64,000 nt of DNA from contig NZ_AP024322.1 of assembly GCF_018408855.1 (NCBI RefSeq), forward strand, positions 2,170,001-2,234,000, given 5' to 3'. The translations under genes were made by a program, and so were the position numbers. Below the pieces are notes generated by a model. The model did no database searches and was not told where the DNA came from. It saw only the letters and a program-made list of their open reading frames with translations. This DNA comes from Caballeronia sp. NK8 (GTDB lineage Bacteria; Pseudomonadota; Gammaproteobacteria; Burkholderiales; Burkholderiaceae). Positions 1-10,838 of the stretch are shown piece after piece (position 1 is the first letter of the stretch; each line of letters starts with the position of its first letter).

Positions 1-227
1 GTCTTGCCGCCCATGCCTTTCACGCGCGTGCTGAGATCGCTGGCGTCCTTGAAGGGGCCATGCGCCTGACGTTCGTCGAGAATGGCTTTCGCCTTGGCCG
101 GACCGATGCCCTTCACGCCGCGCAGCGCATCGGAGTTGGCGGTGTTGACGTCGACGGCCGCGAACGCGCTACCGATGGAAAAGATGAGCGCGAATGCGGC
201 GATCGACGAGCGTGCTTGCTTGAACAT
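1..227 (-). CDS. ComEA-like helix-hairpin-helix protein (partial)
   Basis: The visible 75 residues begin MFKQARSSIAAFALIFSI, a signal peptide ending near AFA, followed by a helix-hairpin-helix DNA-binding unit (VNTANSDALRGVKGIGPAKA). ComEA-family proteins are exported and bind incoming DNA during natural transformation; short versions like this are common in Burkholderiaceae. The C-terminus lies beyond the left edge, so the full length is unknown. It reads in the same direction as rfaD, 75 bases downstream of it. Function in competence is inferred from the family only. Confidence 0.85.
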   Translation of the reverse strand, partial: MFKQARSSIAAFALIFSIGSAFAAVDVNTANSDALRGVKGIGPAKAKAILDERQAHGPFKDASDLSTRVKGMGGK

Positions 228-302
228 GACTGAGTCTCCGTGAGGAACCGGCTGGCAACGGCGCCAACCGTGAGACCCAGTTTAGAGAGACTCGAAACGC
301 GT

Positions 303-1295
303 TTATAGCTGGCCGAATAGCCAACGCACGTAGCGGTCGACGCCTTCCTGAACCGTCAGAAACGGTGCGTCGTAACCCGCCGCGCGCAAGCGCGACTGGT
401 CCGCCTGCGTGAAGCATTGATACTTGCCGCGCAGTGCATCGGGGAACGGAATGTACTCGATGAGCCCGCGCTGCACGAGTTCCGCGAGCGACAGCGCCGC
501 TTCGCCGTCGAGCGCGCGCAGCGAATTCACCACCGTCGACGCGATATCGTTGAACGGCTGGGCGCGTCCGGTGCCGAGATTGAAGATGCCCGACTTCTCC
601 GGATGATCGAAGAAGAACAGGTTCACCTTCACCACATCTTCGACCGAGATGAAATCGCGCGTCTGCTCGCCCGCGGCATAGCCGTTGTATTCACCGAAGA
701 GCTTGACCTTGCCCTCCGAGCGGAACTGGTTGAAGTTATGGAACGCGACCGACGCCATGCGGCCCTTGTGCGTCTCGCGCGGGCCGTACACGTTGAAGTA
801 GCGAAAGCCGACGATCTGGCTCTGCGCCTTCGGCAACACCTGACGCACGATCTGATCGAACAGGAACTTCGAATAGCCGTAGACGTTGAGCGGCTTCTCG
901 ACCTCGCGTTCTTCGACGAAACGGCTCGACCCGCCGTATGTCGCCGCCGACGATGCGTAGAGGAACTGCGCGCCCTGTGCGAGGCACGCGTCCATCACGT
1001 CGCGGCTGTAGCGGAAATTGTTGTCCATCATGTAGCGGCCGTCGGTTTCCATCGTGTCCGAACAGGCGCCTTCATGGAACACCGCGCGCACTTTGCCGAA
1101 ATCGCCGCGCGTGAAGCGCTCGACGAACTCGGTCTTGTCGAGGTAATCGTCGATCTCGCAATCGACGAGATTCTTGAACTTGTCGGCGCGCGTGAGGTTG
1201 TCCACCGCGATCACGCGTTGCTCGCCGCGCTCGTTGAGCGCCTTGACGATATTGCTGCCGATGAACCCGGCAGCACCGGTAACGATGATGGTCAT
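303..1295 (-). CDS. rfaD: ADP-L-glycero-D-manno-heptose 6-epimerase
   Basis: Epimerises ADP-D-glycero-D-manno-heptose to the L-glycero form, the last step in making the heptose donor for the lipopolysaccharide inner core (cytoplasm). The 330 residues match the family length. The N-terminal Rossmann motif [10 protein letters not shown] (residues 6-15) binds NADP, and the catalytic YGYSK tetrad sits at 139-143 after the serine-containing ASSAATYG stretch. It follows rfaE1 by 19 bases, so kinase and epimerase of the same pathway are probably cotranscribed. Also called hldD or gmhD. Confidence 0.97.
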   Translation of the reverse strand: MTIIVTGAAGFIGSNIVKALNERGEQRVIAVDNLTRADKFKNLVDCEIDDYLDKTEFVERFTRGDFGKVRAVFHEGACSDTMETDGRYMMDNNFRYSRDVMDACLAQGAQFLYASSAATYGGSSRFVEEREVEKPLNVYGYSKFLFDQIVRQVLPKAQSQIVGFRYFNVYGPRETHKGRMASVAFHNFNQFRSEGKVKLFGEYNGYAAGEQTRDFISVEDVVKVNLFFFDHPEKSGIFNLGTGRAQPFNDIASTVVNSLRALDGEAALSLAELVQRGLIEYIPFPDALRGKYQCFTQADQSRLRAAGYDAPFLTVQEGVDRYVRWLFGQL

Positions 1296-1314
1296 GGCGA
1301 AGTATCAGGTAAGG

Positions 1315-2289
1315 TCAGGCGAAGAGTTCGTTGTAGTCGACGGTCGCCGTGCCGAGCTTGCCCACGACGATGCCCGCCGCGCGATTCGCATAGACGATCG
1401 AGTCGACGAGCGGCACACCCGCGCCCAGCATGGTCGCGACCGTTGCGATGACGGTGTCGCCCGCGCCCGAGACATCATACACTTCGCGTGCTTCGGCCGA
1501 GGTATGCAGCACCTGGTTCTCGGTGAAGAGCGTCATGCCTTCTTCGGAGCGCGTGAGCAGCAGCGCAGAGATATCGAGTTCGGCGCGCAGCTTCGTCACA
1601 CGCTCGTGCAAGTCTTCCTCCGACTTCCACTGACCGACCACTTCGCGCAGTTCGGCGCGATTCGGCGTGATGAGAGTGGCGCCGCGATAGCGATCCCAGT
1701 CATCGCCTTTCGGGTCGACGAGCACGGGTTTTCCGGCGCGCTTCGCGTCCGCGATCATCTGCGTGACGTGCGTGAGGCCGCCCTTCGCGTAGTCGGACAT
1801 GAGGATCACGTCGTGCTGCGGCAGCAGTTCCGCGAAGCGCGCGAGACACGCGTGCAGCACTTCGTGATTCGGCGTGTTCTCGAAATCGACGCGCAGCAGT
1901 TGCTGCTGGCGCGAAAGCACGCGCAGCTTGATGGTCGTGAGCAGTTCGGGATCGCGTTCGAGATGCCCCGCGACCTTGCTCTCGCCGAGCAATTCGACGA
2001 TGCGCTCGCCCGGCTCGTCGTGACCGACGACACAGAGCAAGCCCGCCTGCGCGCCGAGCGCCGCCGCGTTGCGCGCGACGTTCGCAGCTCCGCCGAGCCG
2101 GTCTTCCTTCCTCTGCACGTGCACGACCGGCACGGGCGCTTCGGGCGAGATGCGGTTGACGTCGCCGAACCAGTAGCGGTCGAGCATCACGTCGCCGACC
2201 ACCAGCACGCGCGCGGCCGAGATGCGCGCGCGCGGCACGACGGGAATATCGGCGTTAGCTGCGGCTGCCGTTGCGGTCGAGTTCGACAT
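1315..2289 (-). CDS. rfaE1: D-glycero-beta-D-manno-heptose-7-phosphate kinase
   Basis: Phosphorylates heptose 7-phosphate to the 1,7-bisphosphate in the ADP-heptose pathway. The 324-residue protein is a PfkB/ribokinase fold enzyme: [12 protein letters not shown] near residue 31, [15 protein letters not shown] for sugar binding, and the C-terminal anion-hole motif DVSGAGDT. It lacks the nucleotidyltransferase half of E. coli HldE, so the adenylyltransferase (rfaE2/hldC) should be encoded elsewhere. The ATG used overlaps the end of ugd by 35 bases; a start a few codons later would remove the overlap without touching the domain. Confidence 0.95.
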   Translation of the reverse strand: MSNSTATAAAANADIPVVPRARISAARVLVVGDVMLDRYWFGDVNRISPEAPVPVVHVQRKEDRLGGAANVARNAAALGAQAGLLCVVGHDEPGERIVELLGESKVAGHLERDPELLTTIKLRVLSRQQQLLRVDFENTPNHEVLHACLARFAELLPQHDVILMSDYAKGGLTHVTQMIADAKRAGKPVLVDPKGDDWDRYRGATLITPNRAELREVVGQWKSEEDLHERVTKLRAELDISALLLTRSEEGMTLFTENQVLHTSAEAREVYDVSGAGDTVIATVATMLGAGVPLVDSIVYANRAAGIVVGKLGTATVDYNELFA

Positions 2290-3658
2290 GGGGACGTCCT
2301 ATCGCGTAATAGTCGATGCCCATTTCGGCCATCGCTTCCGGTTCATACAGATTGCGGCCATCGAAGATTACCGGCGTCTTCAGCGCGCTCTTCAAGTGCC
2401 AGAAATCGGGGCTCTTGAATTCCTTCCATTCGGTCACGATGACGAGTGCGTCTGCGCCCGTCAGCGCGTCCTGCTGCGTCTTCACGAAGTGCAGACGCTT
2501 GATGTCCTCGGGTCGATCCGCGAGATCGAGGGCGAACACGCGCTCGGCTTCGTCGCGCGCGACGGGATCGTAACCGCGCACCGTGGCGCCGCGCTGCAAG
2601 AGCGCCTCGATGATGCGCCGGCTCGACGCCTCGCGCATGTCGTCGGTGTTGGGCTTGAACGCGAGGCCCCACACGGCGAACGTGCGCCCGCGCAGGTCTT
2701 CGCCCATGCGCCTGACGATCTTGTTGACGAGCACATCCTTCTGGTCGTGATTGACCGCCTCGACCGCTTCGAGAACGCGCAGCGTGTGGCCGTTTTCGCG
2801 CGCGGTCTGCGCGAGCGCCTGCACGTCCTTCGGGAAGCACGAGCCGCCGTAACCGCAGCCCGCGTACAGGAAGTGATAGCCGATGCGCGGGTCCGAGCCG
2901 ATGCCGCGCCGCACCGATTCAATGTCCGCGCCGACGGTGTCCGCCAGATTCGACAGATCGTTCATGAACGAAATGCGCGTCGCGAGCATCGCGTTGGCGG
3001 CGTACTTCGTGAATTCGGCGGAGCGCACGTCCATGTAGAGCGTGCGCTCGTGATTGCGGTTGAAGGGCACGTAGAGCCGCTTCATCTTCTCGCGCGCGAG
3101 ATTGCCTGCGTCGTCGTCGTCGATGCCGATCACGATGCGATCTGGTCGCATGAAGTCGTCGACCGCCGCGCCTTCCTTCAGGAACTCCGGATTCGACACG
3201 ACCGAGAAGCCATGCTTCGCCGAGCCTTCGAGCCCACGTGCCTTCAGTTCTTCATCGACGACCTTCTTCACCTGCAGCGCTGTGCCGACCGGCACCGTCG
3301 ACTTGTCGACGATCACCTTGAAGCCGTTCGAGTATTTGCCGATATTGCGCGCGGCGGCGAGCACGTATTGCAGGTCGGCGGAACCATCTTCGTCGGGCGG
3401 CGTGCCCACCGCGATGAACTGGATGTCGCCATGCTCGACGCTCGCTTTGACATCCGTGGAAAACTGGATGCGGCCCGCCGCGCGCGTGCGCTTCAGCATT
3501 TCCTGAAGGCCCGGCTCGTGGATCGGCACGCCGCCGTTGTTGAGAATTTCGATCTTGCGCGGATCCACATCCACGCAAAACACGTCATTGCCGATTTCGG
3601 CAAGGCACGCGCCGGTCACAAGACCGACGTAACCCGTGCCGACGATGGTCACTTTCAT
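2255..3658 (-). CDS. ugd: UDP-glucose 6-dehydrogenase
   Basis: Oxidises UDP-glucose to UDP-glucuronate with two NAD+, supplying precursors for exopolysaccharide and for aminoarabinose modification of lipid A. The 467 residues start with the NAD-binding motif [18 protein letters not shown] and contain the catalytic cysteine motif [11 protein letters not shown] near residue 260, followed by a typical C-terminal UDP-binding domain. It lies between lapB and rfaE1 in the same direction, placing it in an envelope-sugar gene run. Confidence 0.96.
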   Translation of the reverse strand: MKVTIVGTGYVGLVTGACLAEIGNDVFCVDVDPRKIEILNNGGVPIHEPGLQEMLKRTRAAGRIQFSTDVKASVEHGDIQFIAVGTPPDEDGSADLQYVLAAARNIGKYSNGFKVIVDKSTVPVGTALQVKKVVDEELKARGLEGSAKHGFSVVSNPEFLKEGAAVDDFMRPDRIVIGIDDDDAGNLAREKMKRLYVPFNRNHERTLYMDVRSAEFTKYAANAMLATRISFMNDLSNLADTVGADIESVRRGIGSDPRIGYHFLYAGCGYGGSCFPKDVQALAQTARENGHTLRVLEAVEAVNHDQKDVLVNKIVRRMGEDLRGRTFAVWGLAFKPNTDDMREASSRRIIEALLQRGATVRGYDPVARDEAERVFALDLADRPEDIKRLHFVKTQQDALTGADALVIVTEWKEFKSPDFWHLKSALKTPVIFDGRNLYEPEAMAEMGIDYYAIGRPHVELDRNGSRS

Positions 3659-3742
3659 ACGCTTTCCGGTGGTTTCTGAAATGCCGGTGGCGGAAGCGGC
3701 GCGTTCGAGCGCCGCCTGATTTCATGCTTGCCGCGCGCGGGT

Positions 3743-4918
3743 TCAGACCGAGCTGGTGATCGGCTCGACGCGCCGCGGCGCGTACGTTTCCCAGCCGCTG
3801 CAGCCGGGACATTGCCAATAGAATAGTCGCGCGCGGAAGCCGCAAGTTTGACACGTATAACGCGGCAGGTTCTTGGTGCGCTGTTTCACGAGATTACGCA
3901 TCAGTTCGAGCTCGCCGCGACGCGGCTCGTCGGCGGTCGCTTCCTGGGCTTCGAGCAGACGCGTCATGCCCGCGAGATTCGGCGCGCTTTCCATTTGCTT
4001 GCGCGCGAGCGCGTGCGCCGCGTCCAGGCCGCGCAACTCCTGCACGTGCTTGTACGCGACATCGAGCAGATCGTTCGACGGATAGCGCGTCGCGTAATCG
4101 ATCAGCAGATCCACGCCCTCATCCTTGCGTCCGAGCGCGCCGTACGCCTTCATCAGCTTTTCGGCGACGAGCGGCAGATACGCTTCATTCTGCGCCTCGA
4201 CGCGCTTCCAGTGCGTGATCGCGGTGTCGACGTTGCCCGCGGCCGCCTCGACGTCGCCGGCGAGGATCGTCGCGCGCACGTTGTCCGGGTTCGATGCCAG
4301 CGCGAGCTTCAGTTCGGCGCGCGCGCCTTCGGGATTCTTGCGCTGCAACGCTTCCTGCGCGAGCTCGCAATGAAAATGCGCGATCTCCATATGCAGCGAC
4401 GGCGCGCCCATCTTTTCGATCTGCTCGGCCGTCGTGATGGACTTCGGCCAGTCTTTCTCGATCTCGTAGATGGTGAGCAAGGCGCGCTGCGCGCCGAGCG
4501 AATACTCGCCCGCTTCGAGCGAACGGAACGTCTCCTCGGCGCGATCGAGCAGGCCCGCCTTCAGGAAGTCCTGTCCGAGTTCATAGAGCGCGTGATCGCG
4601 CTCGGCGACCGGCAAGTCGGCGCGGCTCAGGAGATTCTGATGCACGCGGATCGCGCGGTCGGTTTCGCCGCGCCGGCGGAACAGATTGCCGAGCGCGAAA
4701 TGCAGTTCGATGGTTTCCGGATCGAGTTTGGCGACTTCGATGAACGCATCGATCGCCTTGTCGTGTTGTTCGTTCAGCAGAAAATTCAGGCCGCGAAAGT
4801 ACGAGCGCGGCAGGTTCGCATTCTCGGACAGCAGAGTTTTCAGGTCATAGCGGGACGCGATCCACCCCAGCGCGAAGGCGATGGGGATGACGAGTAGCCA
4901 CCAGAAGTCTAGATCCAT
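3743..4918 (-). CDS. lapB: lipopolysaccharide assembly protein B (LapB/YciM)
   Basis: LapB is an inner-membrane TPR protein that, in E. coli, promotes degradation of LpxC by FtsH and so sets the rate of LPS synthesis. This 391-residue copy has one N-terminal membrane helix (LDFWWLLVIPIAFALGWIA), about nine TPR-like helical pairs between residues 35 and 330, and a C-terminal rubredoxin-like zinc knuckle (CQTCGF and CPGCSGW). The architecture is complete. It follows lapA by 42 bases, the usual pairing. Confidence 0.95.
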   Translation of the reverse strand: MDLDFWWLLVIPIAFALGWIASRYDLKTLLSENANLPRSYFRGLNFLLNEQHDKAIDAFIEVAKLDPETIELHFALGNLFRRRGETDRAIRVHQNLLSRADLPVAERDHALYELGQDFLKAGLLDRAEETFRSLEAGEYSLGAQRALLTIYEIEKDWPKSITTAEQIEKMGAPSLHMEIAHFHCELAQEALQRKNPEGARAELKLALASNPDNVRATILAGDVEAAAGNVDTAITHWKRVEAQNEAYLPLVAEKLMKAYGALGRKDEGVDLLIDYATRYPSNDLLDVAYKHVQELRGLDAAHALARKQMESAPNLAGMTRLLEAQEATADEPRRGELELMRNLVKQRTKNLPRYTCQTCGFRARLFYWQCPGCSGWETYAPRRVEPITSSV

Positions 4919-4960
4919 GCGATTTGTCGTTGAATGTTAGGTGTCTGCTTTCGCTCGATA

Positions 4961-5254
4961 TCAGATGAGCGGCGGCATCGGCGGTTCTTCCTTCACCACC
5001 GGCGTCTCGCGCGCGACGCGCAGTTCGCGCTTCAGCCGTCCGTTTTCCATCCGCAGACGTATCATCGCGGGCACGCCGGACAACAGCCCCGCCAGCAATC
5101 CCACGACGAAAAACGCGAGACCGATCAGGATCAGCGGCGCGGTCCAGGCATAGCCTGCAAGGAAGTTCAGCGTCGCGGTCTGGGTGTTGGCGAGCGCCAG
5201 CACCAGCAGCAGCACGAAAATCAGAACGCGGATCAGCCAGACGAGGAATCTCAT
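4961..5254 (-). CDS. lapA: LapA family (DUF1049) membrane protein
   Basis: A 97-residue inner-membrane protein starting MRFLVWLIRVLIFVLLLVLA, with two hydrophobic helices (about residues 4-22 and 40-63) and a basic, coiled C-terminal tail (RLRMENGRLKREL). LapA and LapB act together in LPS assembly. The reading frame stays open 26 codons upstream, but the extension has no membrane or family character, so the ATG at 5254 was chosen. It sits directly upstream of lapB. Confidence 0.9.
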   Translation of the reverse strand: MRFLVWLIRVLIFVLLLVLALANTQTATLNFLAGYAWTAPLILIGLAFFVVGLLAGLLSGVPAMIRLRMENGRLKRELRVARETPVVKEEPPMPPLI

Positions 5255-5450
5255 GTAGGGTCTCGCAAGAGCGGTTGCATCAGACGGCCCTTCCGTTGCG
5301 GCCGGGCCTGCGCGGTTGAACACCCAGGTCAAAGTGACCGGTATTGTAATTGATGCTTCCGGGCACAGGCAGCCGCCGGCGCTCCGCGTGGATTTTCAGC
5401 AAACAACGAACCCGTTGCGCCAGCGCTGCGAGCATGAAGCGCCGCATATG

Positions 5451-5475
5451 AAAAAAGCACCCCGAAGGGTGCTTT
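5451..5475 (-). terminator. rho-independent terminator after ihfB
   Basis: On the minus strand AAGCACCC-TTCG-GGGTGCTT forms a perfect stem with a UUCG tetraloop followed by six T residues in all. It lies about 70 bases past the ihfB stop and before lapA, so it probably ends the cmk/rpsA/ihfB transcript. Confidence 0.85.
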
Positions 5476-5543
5476 CCTGGTCGATTGCCTCGTGGGCGAA
5501 CGTCGCGAACTGAAGAATTCCTTCAGCCGGGAATGCGCGCCGA

Positions 5544-5873
5544 TCAGAGATCGTCCGCATCATCGTCATTCGACATCTTCAGCGGCTCTCCCGCACGGCC
5601 ATCGACGCGTTCGCGCAATTCCTTGCCCGGCTTGAAGTGCGGCACGAATTTCTCCGGTACCAGCACCTTCTCACCCGACTTGGGATTGCGCCCGACGCGC
5701 GACGGACGACGGTTGAGCCCGAAGCTGCCGAAGCCGCGAATCTCGATGCGGTGACCGTTGGCCAAAGCCTCCGACATCGCATCGAGCATCGTCTTCACCG
5801 CGAAATCCGCATCCTTGAGGACAAGTTGCGGAAATCGCGACGCCAACTGGGCGACCAATTCCGATTTGGTCAT
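5544..5873 (-). CDS. ihfB: integration host factor subunit beta
   Basis: Forms a heterodimer with IHF alpha that bends DNA at specific sites and assists sigma-54 promoters, recombination and replication. The protein has 109 residues; it begins [15 protein letters not shown] and carries the HU/IHF signature ([21 protein letters not shown]) with the intercalating proline region. The C-terminus has a roughly 15-residue acidic extension ([10 protein letters not shown]) beyond the usual 94-residue E. coli length. It sits 23 bases after rpsA, the conserved order in proteobacteria. Confidence 0.97.
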   Translation of the reverse strand: MTKSELVAQLASRFPQLVLKDADFAVKTMLDAMSEALANGHRIEIRGFGSFGLNRRPSRVGRNPKSGEKVLVPEKFVPHFKPGKELRERVDGRAGEPLKMSNDDDADDL

Positions 5874-5895
5874 ACTTCAGCTTGCCGTTGAGGGC

Positions 5896-7608
5896 TTAGC
5901 TGTTCTGGCCGTCGAGCTTGGCCTTGAGCAGCGCGCCGAGGTTGGTCGTGCCGGTCGCAGCGGCGTTCGTGTCGCCCTGCAGGCTGCGCATGGCTTCCTG
6001 CTGTTCGGCCGAATCCTTCGCCTTGATCGAAAGGTTGATGCCACGCGACTTGCGATCGATGTTGATGATCATCGCGTTGACCTTGTCGCCTTCCTTCAGC
6101 ACGTTACGCGCATCTTCCACGCGGTCTTGCGCGATTTCCGAAGCACGCAGGTAGCCTTCGACTTCGCCGGACAGCGTGATGACCGCACCCTTCGGGTCGA
6201 CCGACTTCACGACGCCGTCAACGATGGCGCCCTTGTCGTTGATCGCGACAAAGTTGTTGAACGGATCGCCTTCGAGTTGCTTGATGCCGAGCGAGATGCG
6301 TTCCTTGTCGACGTCGATGCCCAGAACCACGGCTTCGACTTCGTCGCCCTTCTTGTACTTGCGCACGGCTTCTTCGCCGGTTTCCGACCACGACAGGTCC
6401 GACAGGTGAACCAGACCGTCGATGCCGCCAGGCAGACCAATGAACACGCCGAAGTCGGTGATCGACTTGATGGCGCCGCTGATCTTGTCGCCCTTCTTGA
6501 AGTTGCGGCTGAAGTCATCCCACGGATTCGGCTTGCACTGCTTCATGCCGAGGGAGATACGGCGGCGGTCTTCGTCGATTTCGAGAACCATGACTTCGAC
6601 TTCGTCACCGAGCTGAACGACCTTCGACGGCGCAACGTTCTTGTTGGTCCAGTCCATTTCCGACACGTGGACCAGGCCTTCGATGCCCGATTCCACTTCG
6701 ACGAATGCGCCGTAGTCGGTGATGTTCGTGACCTTGCCGAACAGGCGCGTGCCCGACGGGTAACGACGCGAGATGCCTTCCCACGGATCGTCGCCGAGTT
6801 GCTTGATGCCGAGCGAGACGCGGTTCTTCTCTTGGTCGAACTTGAGAATCTTGGCGGTGACTTCCTGGCCAACCGACAGCACTTCCGACGGGTGACGCAC
6901 GCGACGCCATGCGATGTCGGTGATGTGCAGCAGGCCGTCGATGCCGCCGAGGTCCACGAACGCGCCGTAGTCGGTGATGTTCTTGACCACGCCTTCGACG
7001 ATCGCGCCTTCCTTCAGCGTCTCGAGCAGCTTCGCGCGCTCTTCGCCTTGGGTGGCTTCGATCACCGCGCGGCGCGACAGCACCACGTTGTTACGCTTGC
7101 GGTCGAGCTTGATGACGCGGAATTCGAGCGTCTTGCCTTCATACGGCGTCGTGTCCTTGACCGGACGCGTGTCGACGAGCGAACCCGGCAGGAACGCGCG
7201 GATGCCGTTGACCATCACGGTCATGCCGCCCTTGACCTTGCCGGTGATCGTGCCGGTCACGAGCTCGTTGTTGTCGAGCGCCTTTTCCAGCGACAGCCAC
7301 GAAGCGAGGCGCTTCGCCTTGTCGCGCGACAGGATGGTGTCGCCATAGCCGTTTTCCAGCGCGTCGATCGCGACGGAAACGAAGTCGCCCGCCTGCACTT
7401 CCACTTCACCCGCGTCGTTCAGGAATTCTTCGAGCGGAATATAGGCTTCGGACTTGAGACCAGCGTTGACGACCACGAAGTTGTGGTCGACACGCACGAC
7501 TTCGGCGGAGATCACTTCGCCGGCGCGCATGTCCTGCTTGGTCAGCGACTCTTCGAACAGAGCCGCAAAGGATTCGGTATTCGGGGTGGAGGTTTGCAGG
7601 TCGGACAT
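5896..7608 (-). CDS. rpsA: 30S ribosomal protein S1
   Basis: Large RNA-binding ribosomal protein that recruits mRNAs to the 30S subunit. From the ATG at 7608 ([20 protein letters not shown]) it has 570 residues and six S1 OB-fold repeats, with the repeated motifs [28 protein letters not shown] and [14 protein letters not shown] marking repeats 3-5. The reading frame extends 20 codons upstream, but that stretch is not conserved in S1, so the shorter start is used. It lies between cmk and ihfB, the classical cmk-rpsA-ihfB order. Confidence 0.98.
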   Translation of the reverse strand: MSDLQTSTPNTESFAALFEESLTKQDMRAGEVISAEVVRVDHNFVVVNAGLKSEAYIPLEEFLNDAGEVEVQAGDFVSVAIDALENGYGDTILSRDKAKRLASWLSLEKALDNNELVTGTITGKVKGGMTVMVNGIRAFLPGSLVDTRPVKDTTPYEGKTLEFRVIKLDRKRNNVVLSRRAVIEATQGEERAKLLETLKEGAIVEGVVKNITDYGAFVDLGGIDGLLHITDIAWRRVRHPSEVLSVGQEVTAKILKFDQEKNRVSLGIKQLGDDPWEGISRRYPSGTRLFGKVTNITDYGAFVEVESGIEGLVHVSEMDWTNKNVAPSKVVQLGDEVEVMVLEIDEDRRRISLGMKQCKPNPWDDFSRNFKKGDKISGAIKSITDFGVFIGLPGGIDGLVHLSDLSWSETGEEAVRKYKKGDEVEAVVLGIDVDKERISLGIKQLEGDPFNNFVAINDKGAIVDGVVKSVDPKGAVITLSGEVEGYLRASEIAQDRVEDARNVLKEGDKVNAMIINIDRKSRGINLSIKAKDSAEQQEAMRSLQGDTNAAATGTTNLGALLKAKLDGQNS

Positions 7609-7729
7609 AAAAATCGATATTTGCACAGCCATTCGCGCGGTGGTCCCCAATGGACCGGTGAAGCGCAACGCCGTACGGGGTTAAAGGGTTTAACACACGC
7701 TCCATCTGCCGACGGAGCACCTTGCTCTA

Positions 7730-8410
7730 TTACACGCGAACCGCGCTGTACCAGCCGATGATCTGTTCGACCGCTTGATCGATCGACAAACCGGAGGTGT
7801 CCAGCGTCTTCGCGTCCGCTGCGGGCTTGAGCGGCGCGGTGCTCCGGTTCATGTCCCGGTCGTCGCGCGCACGCAAATCTCGCAGCAAGTCATCCATATT
7901 AGCAGAAAAACCTTTTTGCATCAATTGCTTATACCGTCTCGCCGCGCGCGCCTCGGCGCTCGCCGTCAGAAATACCTTCAGCGTGGCGTCGGGAAAGATG
8001 ACGGTGCCCATGTCGCGGCCGTCGGCGACGAGGCCGGGGCGCTTGCGAAACGCCCGCTGACGCGCGACCAGCGCCTGGCGCACCGCGGGATGCACGGCGA
8101 TCGCGGAGGCGCGGTTGCCGACCTTTTCCTGCCGGATTTCGCCCGAAACGTCCACGCCATCGAGTTGCGCGCAACCTTCGCGGAACGTGATGTGGAGCGC
8201 TTCGATCAGTTTTGCAAGGCCGGGAGCGTCGTCTTTCTCCACTTCGTAGCGAAGGCTGGCGAGCGCCGCGAGCCGGTAGAGCGCGCCGCTGTCGAGCAGG
8301 TGAAAGCCGAGCGTCGCCGCGACGATGGCCGCGACCGTGCCCTTGCCCGAAGCCGTCGGCCCATCGATCGTGATCACGGGAGTGGGGTCGAATGGACGGG
8401 TCGGTTTCAT
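7730..8410 (-). CDS. cmk: cytidylate kinase
   Basis: Phosphorylates CMP and dCMP to the diphosphates. The 226 residues start [18 protein letters not shown] and run straight into the P-loop GPTASGKGT; the CMP-binding regions (LDSGALYRL and [15 protein letters not shown]) are intact. An in-frame extension of 33 codons upstream lacks family similarity and was rejected as the start. It lies 76 bases downstream of aroA and 121 bases upstream of rpsA. Confidence 0.96.
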   Translation of the reverse strand: MKPTRPFDPTPVITIDGPTASGKGTVAAIVAATLGFHLLDSGALYRLAALASLRYEVEKDDAPGLAKLIEALHITFREGCAQLDGVDVSGEIRQEKVGNRASAIAVHPAVRQALVARQRAFRKRPGLVADGRDMGTVIFPDATLKVFLTASAEARAARRYKQLMQKGFSANMDDLLRDLRARDDRDMNRSTAPLKPAADAKTLDTSGLSIDQAVEQIIGWYSAVRV

Positions 8411-8486
8411 CGAGTCTGGCCGTTCCGGCCCGTTGTTTCTGTCATTGAAGTCTATGAAATCGCGCTTCACGCTAACACCGCTGTAG

Positions 8487-9791
8487 TTACGCCTTGACGA
8501 GCGTCGCAAACCGATCGAAATAATCGGGGAAAGTCTTGTTCACGCACTTCGGATCGTTGATGCGAACCGGCACGCCGCCCAGACTGACGAGCGAAAAACA
8601 CATCGCCATGCGGTGGTCGTCGTAGGTGTCGATCGCGGCATCCGGCGTGAGTTTCGCAGGCGGCGTCACGACGAGATAGTCCGCGCCCTCTTCCACCGTC
8701 GCGCCGACCTTGCGCAGTTCAGTCGCCATCGCGGCGATGCGGTCGGTTTCCTTCACGCGCCAGCTCGCGATATTGCGCAGCGTGGTCGTGCCGCTCGCGA
8801 AGAGCGCGGCCACGGCGATGGTCATCGCGGCGTCGGGGATCAGATTGAAGTCCATGTCGATGGGCGCGAGCCTGCCGTCGTCCGACTCGACGCCGCGCAC
8901 TTCGATCCAGTCCTCGCCCATCATGACGTTCGCGCCCATGCGATTGAGCGCGTCGGCGAAACCGACATCGCCCTGGATGCTCGCGCGCCCGACGCCTTCC
9001 ACGCGCACCGGCCCGTGACCGATCGCGCCCGCCGCCAGAAAATACGACGCCGACGACGCGTCGCCTTCGACCATGATCGCGCCCGGCGACCGGTAGCCCG
9101 CGCCGGCGGGAATCGTGAAGCGCGCCCAGCCATCGCGCTCGACGGTCACGCCGAAACGCGCCATCAGGCGGATCGTGATGTCGATGTACGGCTTCGAGAT
9201 GAGTTCGCCTTCGATCTCGATCGTAACGGCACCGCTGCGGCCCTCGACGACCGGCAGGCTCATCAGGAGCGCGGTGAGGAACTGGCTCGACACATCGCCG
9301 CGCACGCGAATCGGCTTGTCGATCGCGATCTTCGCAGCGTGAATCTTCAGCGGCGGAAAACCGTCGTTGAGCTCGTAATCGATCGCAGCGCCGATCTGCC
9401 GCAAGCCGTCGACGAGATCGCCGATCGGCCGCTCGTGCATGCGCGGCACGCCATGCACGCGATATTCGCCGCCGTTCACCGCGAGCGCCGCGGTCAGCGG
9501 ACGCACCGCCGTGCCCGCATTGCCCAGAAACAGTTCAGCCGCTTTCGACGGAAACGCGCCGCCCGTCCCGCCGACGATCAGGCGCTCGCCCTCCTCCCGC
9601 ACCGCGACGCCGAGCGTCTTGAGGGCGGCGATCATCACACGGGTGTCGTCGGAATCGAGCAGATTCGTGATGGCCGTTTCGCCGCTCGCGAGCGCCGCGA
9701 GCAGCAGCACGCGGTTCGAAATGCTCTTCGAGCCGGGCAAGCGCACCGTGCCGGACGCGCGAGAGAAAGGTCCGAGATCCAGATGTTCCAT
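8487..9791 (-). CDS. aroA: 3-phosphoshikimate 1-carboxyvinyltransferase (EPSP synthase)
   Basis: Condenses shikimate 3-phosphate with phosphoenolpyruvate in the sixth step of the shikimate pathway; the target of glyphosate. The 434-residue protein carries [19 protein letters not shown] near the N-terminus, [17 protein letters not shown] (glyphosate/PEP-binding) around residue 90, and [15 protein letters not shown] late in the protein. The glycine of GNAGTA is retained, as in glyphosate-sensitive class I enzymes. The ATG at 9791 is preferred over an upstream in-frame start. Neighbours tyrA and pheA belong to the same pathway. Confidence 0.97.
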   Translation of the reverse strand: MEHLDLGPFSRASGTVRLPGSKSISNRVLLLAALASGETAITNLLDSDDTRVMIAALKTLGVAVREEGERLIVGGTGGAFPSKAAELFLGNAGTAVRPLTAALAVNGGEYRVHGVPRMHERPIGDLVDGLRQIGAAIDYELNDGFPPLKIHAAKIAIDKPIRVRGDVSSQFLTALLMSLPVVEGRSGAVTIEIEGELISKPYIDITIRLMARFGVTVERDGWARFTIPAGAGYRSPGAIMVEGDASSASYFLAAGAIGHGPVRVEGVGRASIQGDVGFADALNRMGANVMMGEDWIEVRGVESDDGRLAPIDMDFNLIPDAAMTIAVAALFASGTTTLRNIASWRVKETDRIAAMATELRKVGATVEEGADYLVVTPPAKLTPDAAIDTYDDHRMAMCFSLVSLGGVPVRINDPKCVNKTFPDYFDRFATLVKA

Positions 9792-9836
9792 AGTGTTTCC
9801 TTGGGTCACAGCTTGGGTTGCAGCTTGGGGCACAGC

Positions 9837-10763
9837 TTATTTCGCGGCGACGTCGTTGGAGGGCTTGATGCCGCCGCTCTCCTGCCACTCTTTGCGCGCG
9901 ACGCGCGAGCGCGCGAACGCGGCTTCGAGCGCAGCGCCGTCCGATGCGTCGATCGCCGCGCGAAAGCGCGCGAGCACGGCAGTGTAATCGTCGAGTTCGG
10001 CGAGCAGCGCGGCGCGGTTCGCGAGACAGATATCGCGCCACATTTCCGGGCTCGACGCCGCAATGCGCGTGAAATCGCGGAAACCGCCCGCCGCGAACGA
10101 GAATTTCAGCTCGGCGTCCGGCGTAGCGAGAATCTGGTCGACGAGCGCGAACGACAGCACATGAGGCAGATGACTCACCGACGCGAACACGCGATCGTGC
10201 TGCGCCTCGCTCATCTGACGCACGCATGCGCCGGTCGCGCGCCACATCGACGCGACGCGCTCGACGTCGTCGGCTGCGTTTTCCGGCAGCGGACAGAGCA
10301 CGACATTGCGATCGACGTAGAGATCGGGCAGCGCCGCATCGACGCCGCTCGACTCGCGCCCGGCGATCGGATGCCCCGGCACGAACTGGGCGACACGCGC
10401 GCCCAGGGTTCGCTTCGCCGCCGCGACGACATCGGTTTTCGTGCTGCCGGCGTCCGTGACGATGGTCCGCGCGCCGAGCAACGGCGCGATGCGCGCGAGC
10501 AGCGGCTCGGTCTGCGCGACCGGCGCGGCGAGCAACACGATATCGGCGTCGCGCAGCGCGTTCGACAGCGCGAGGTCGTCGTCGAGCGCGGCGGCCTCGT
10601 CGATCACGCCGAGTTCCAGCGCCCGCTCGACCGACTTCACGGAACGGCCCACGCCCACGACTCGGCCTGCGAGCCCGGCGCGTTCACGCAACGCGCGCGC
10701 GAGCGATCCGCCGATCAGACCGACGCCGAAAATAACCAGTTTGTTGAAAGAGAACGCAGCCAC
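9837..10763 (-). CDS. tyrA: prephenate dehydrogenase
   Basis: Oxidatively decarboxylates prephenate (or arogenate) on the way to tyrosine. The protein has 308 residues from a GTG start and opens with the NAD(P) motif FGVGLIGGSLARALRE; the prephenate region PGHPIAGRESSGVDAA and the helical C-terminal dimer domain follow. There is no fused chorismate mutase, which is instead part of the neighbouring pheA product. It is 45 bases upstream of aroA. Confidence 0.96.
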   Translation of the reverse strand: MAAFSFNKLVIFGVGLIGGSLARALRERAGLAGRVVGVGRSVKSVERALELGVIDEAAALDDDLALSNALRDADIVLLAAPVAQTEPLLARIAPLLGARTIVTDAGSTKTDVVAAAKRTLGARVAQFVPGHPIAGRESSGVDAALPDLYVDRNVVLCPLPENAADDVERVASMWRATGACVRQMSEAQHDRVFASVSHLPHVLSFALVDQILATPDAELKFSFAAGGFRDFTRIAASSPEMWRDICLANRAALLAELDDYTAVLARFRAAIDASDGAALEAAFARSRVARKEWQESGGIKPSNDVAAK

Positions 10764-10838
10764 GGGACATCGATAAAAACGCGTCGTCCGACGCAGGAAA
10801 CCGGACCGCCGCTAACGCGCGGCGGCGACGAGGGAAGC

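Noticed and set aside
7609..7668. Longer rpsA start
   Set aside because: S1 proteins begin at the MSDLQTS-like sequence; the extension is not conserved in the family.
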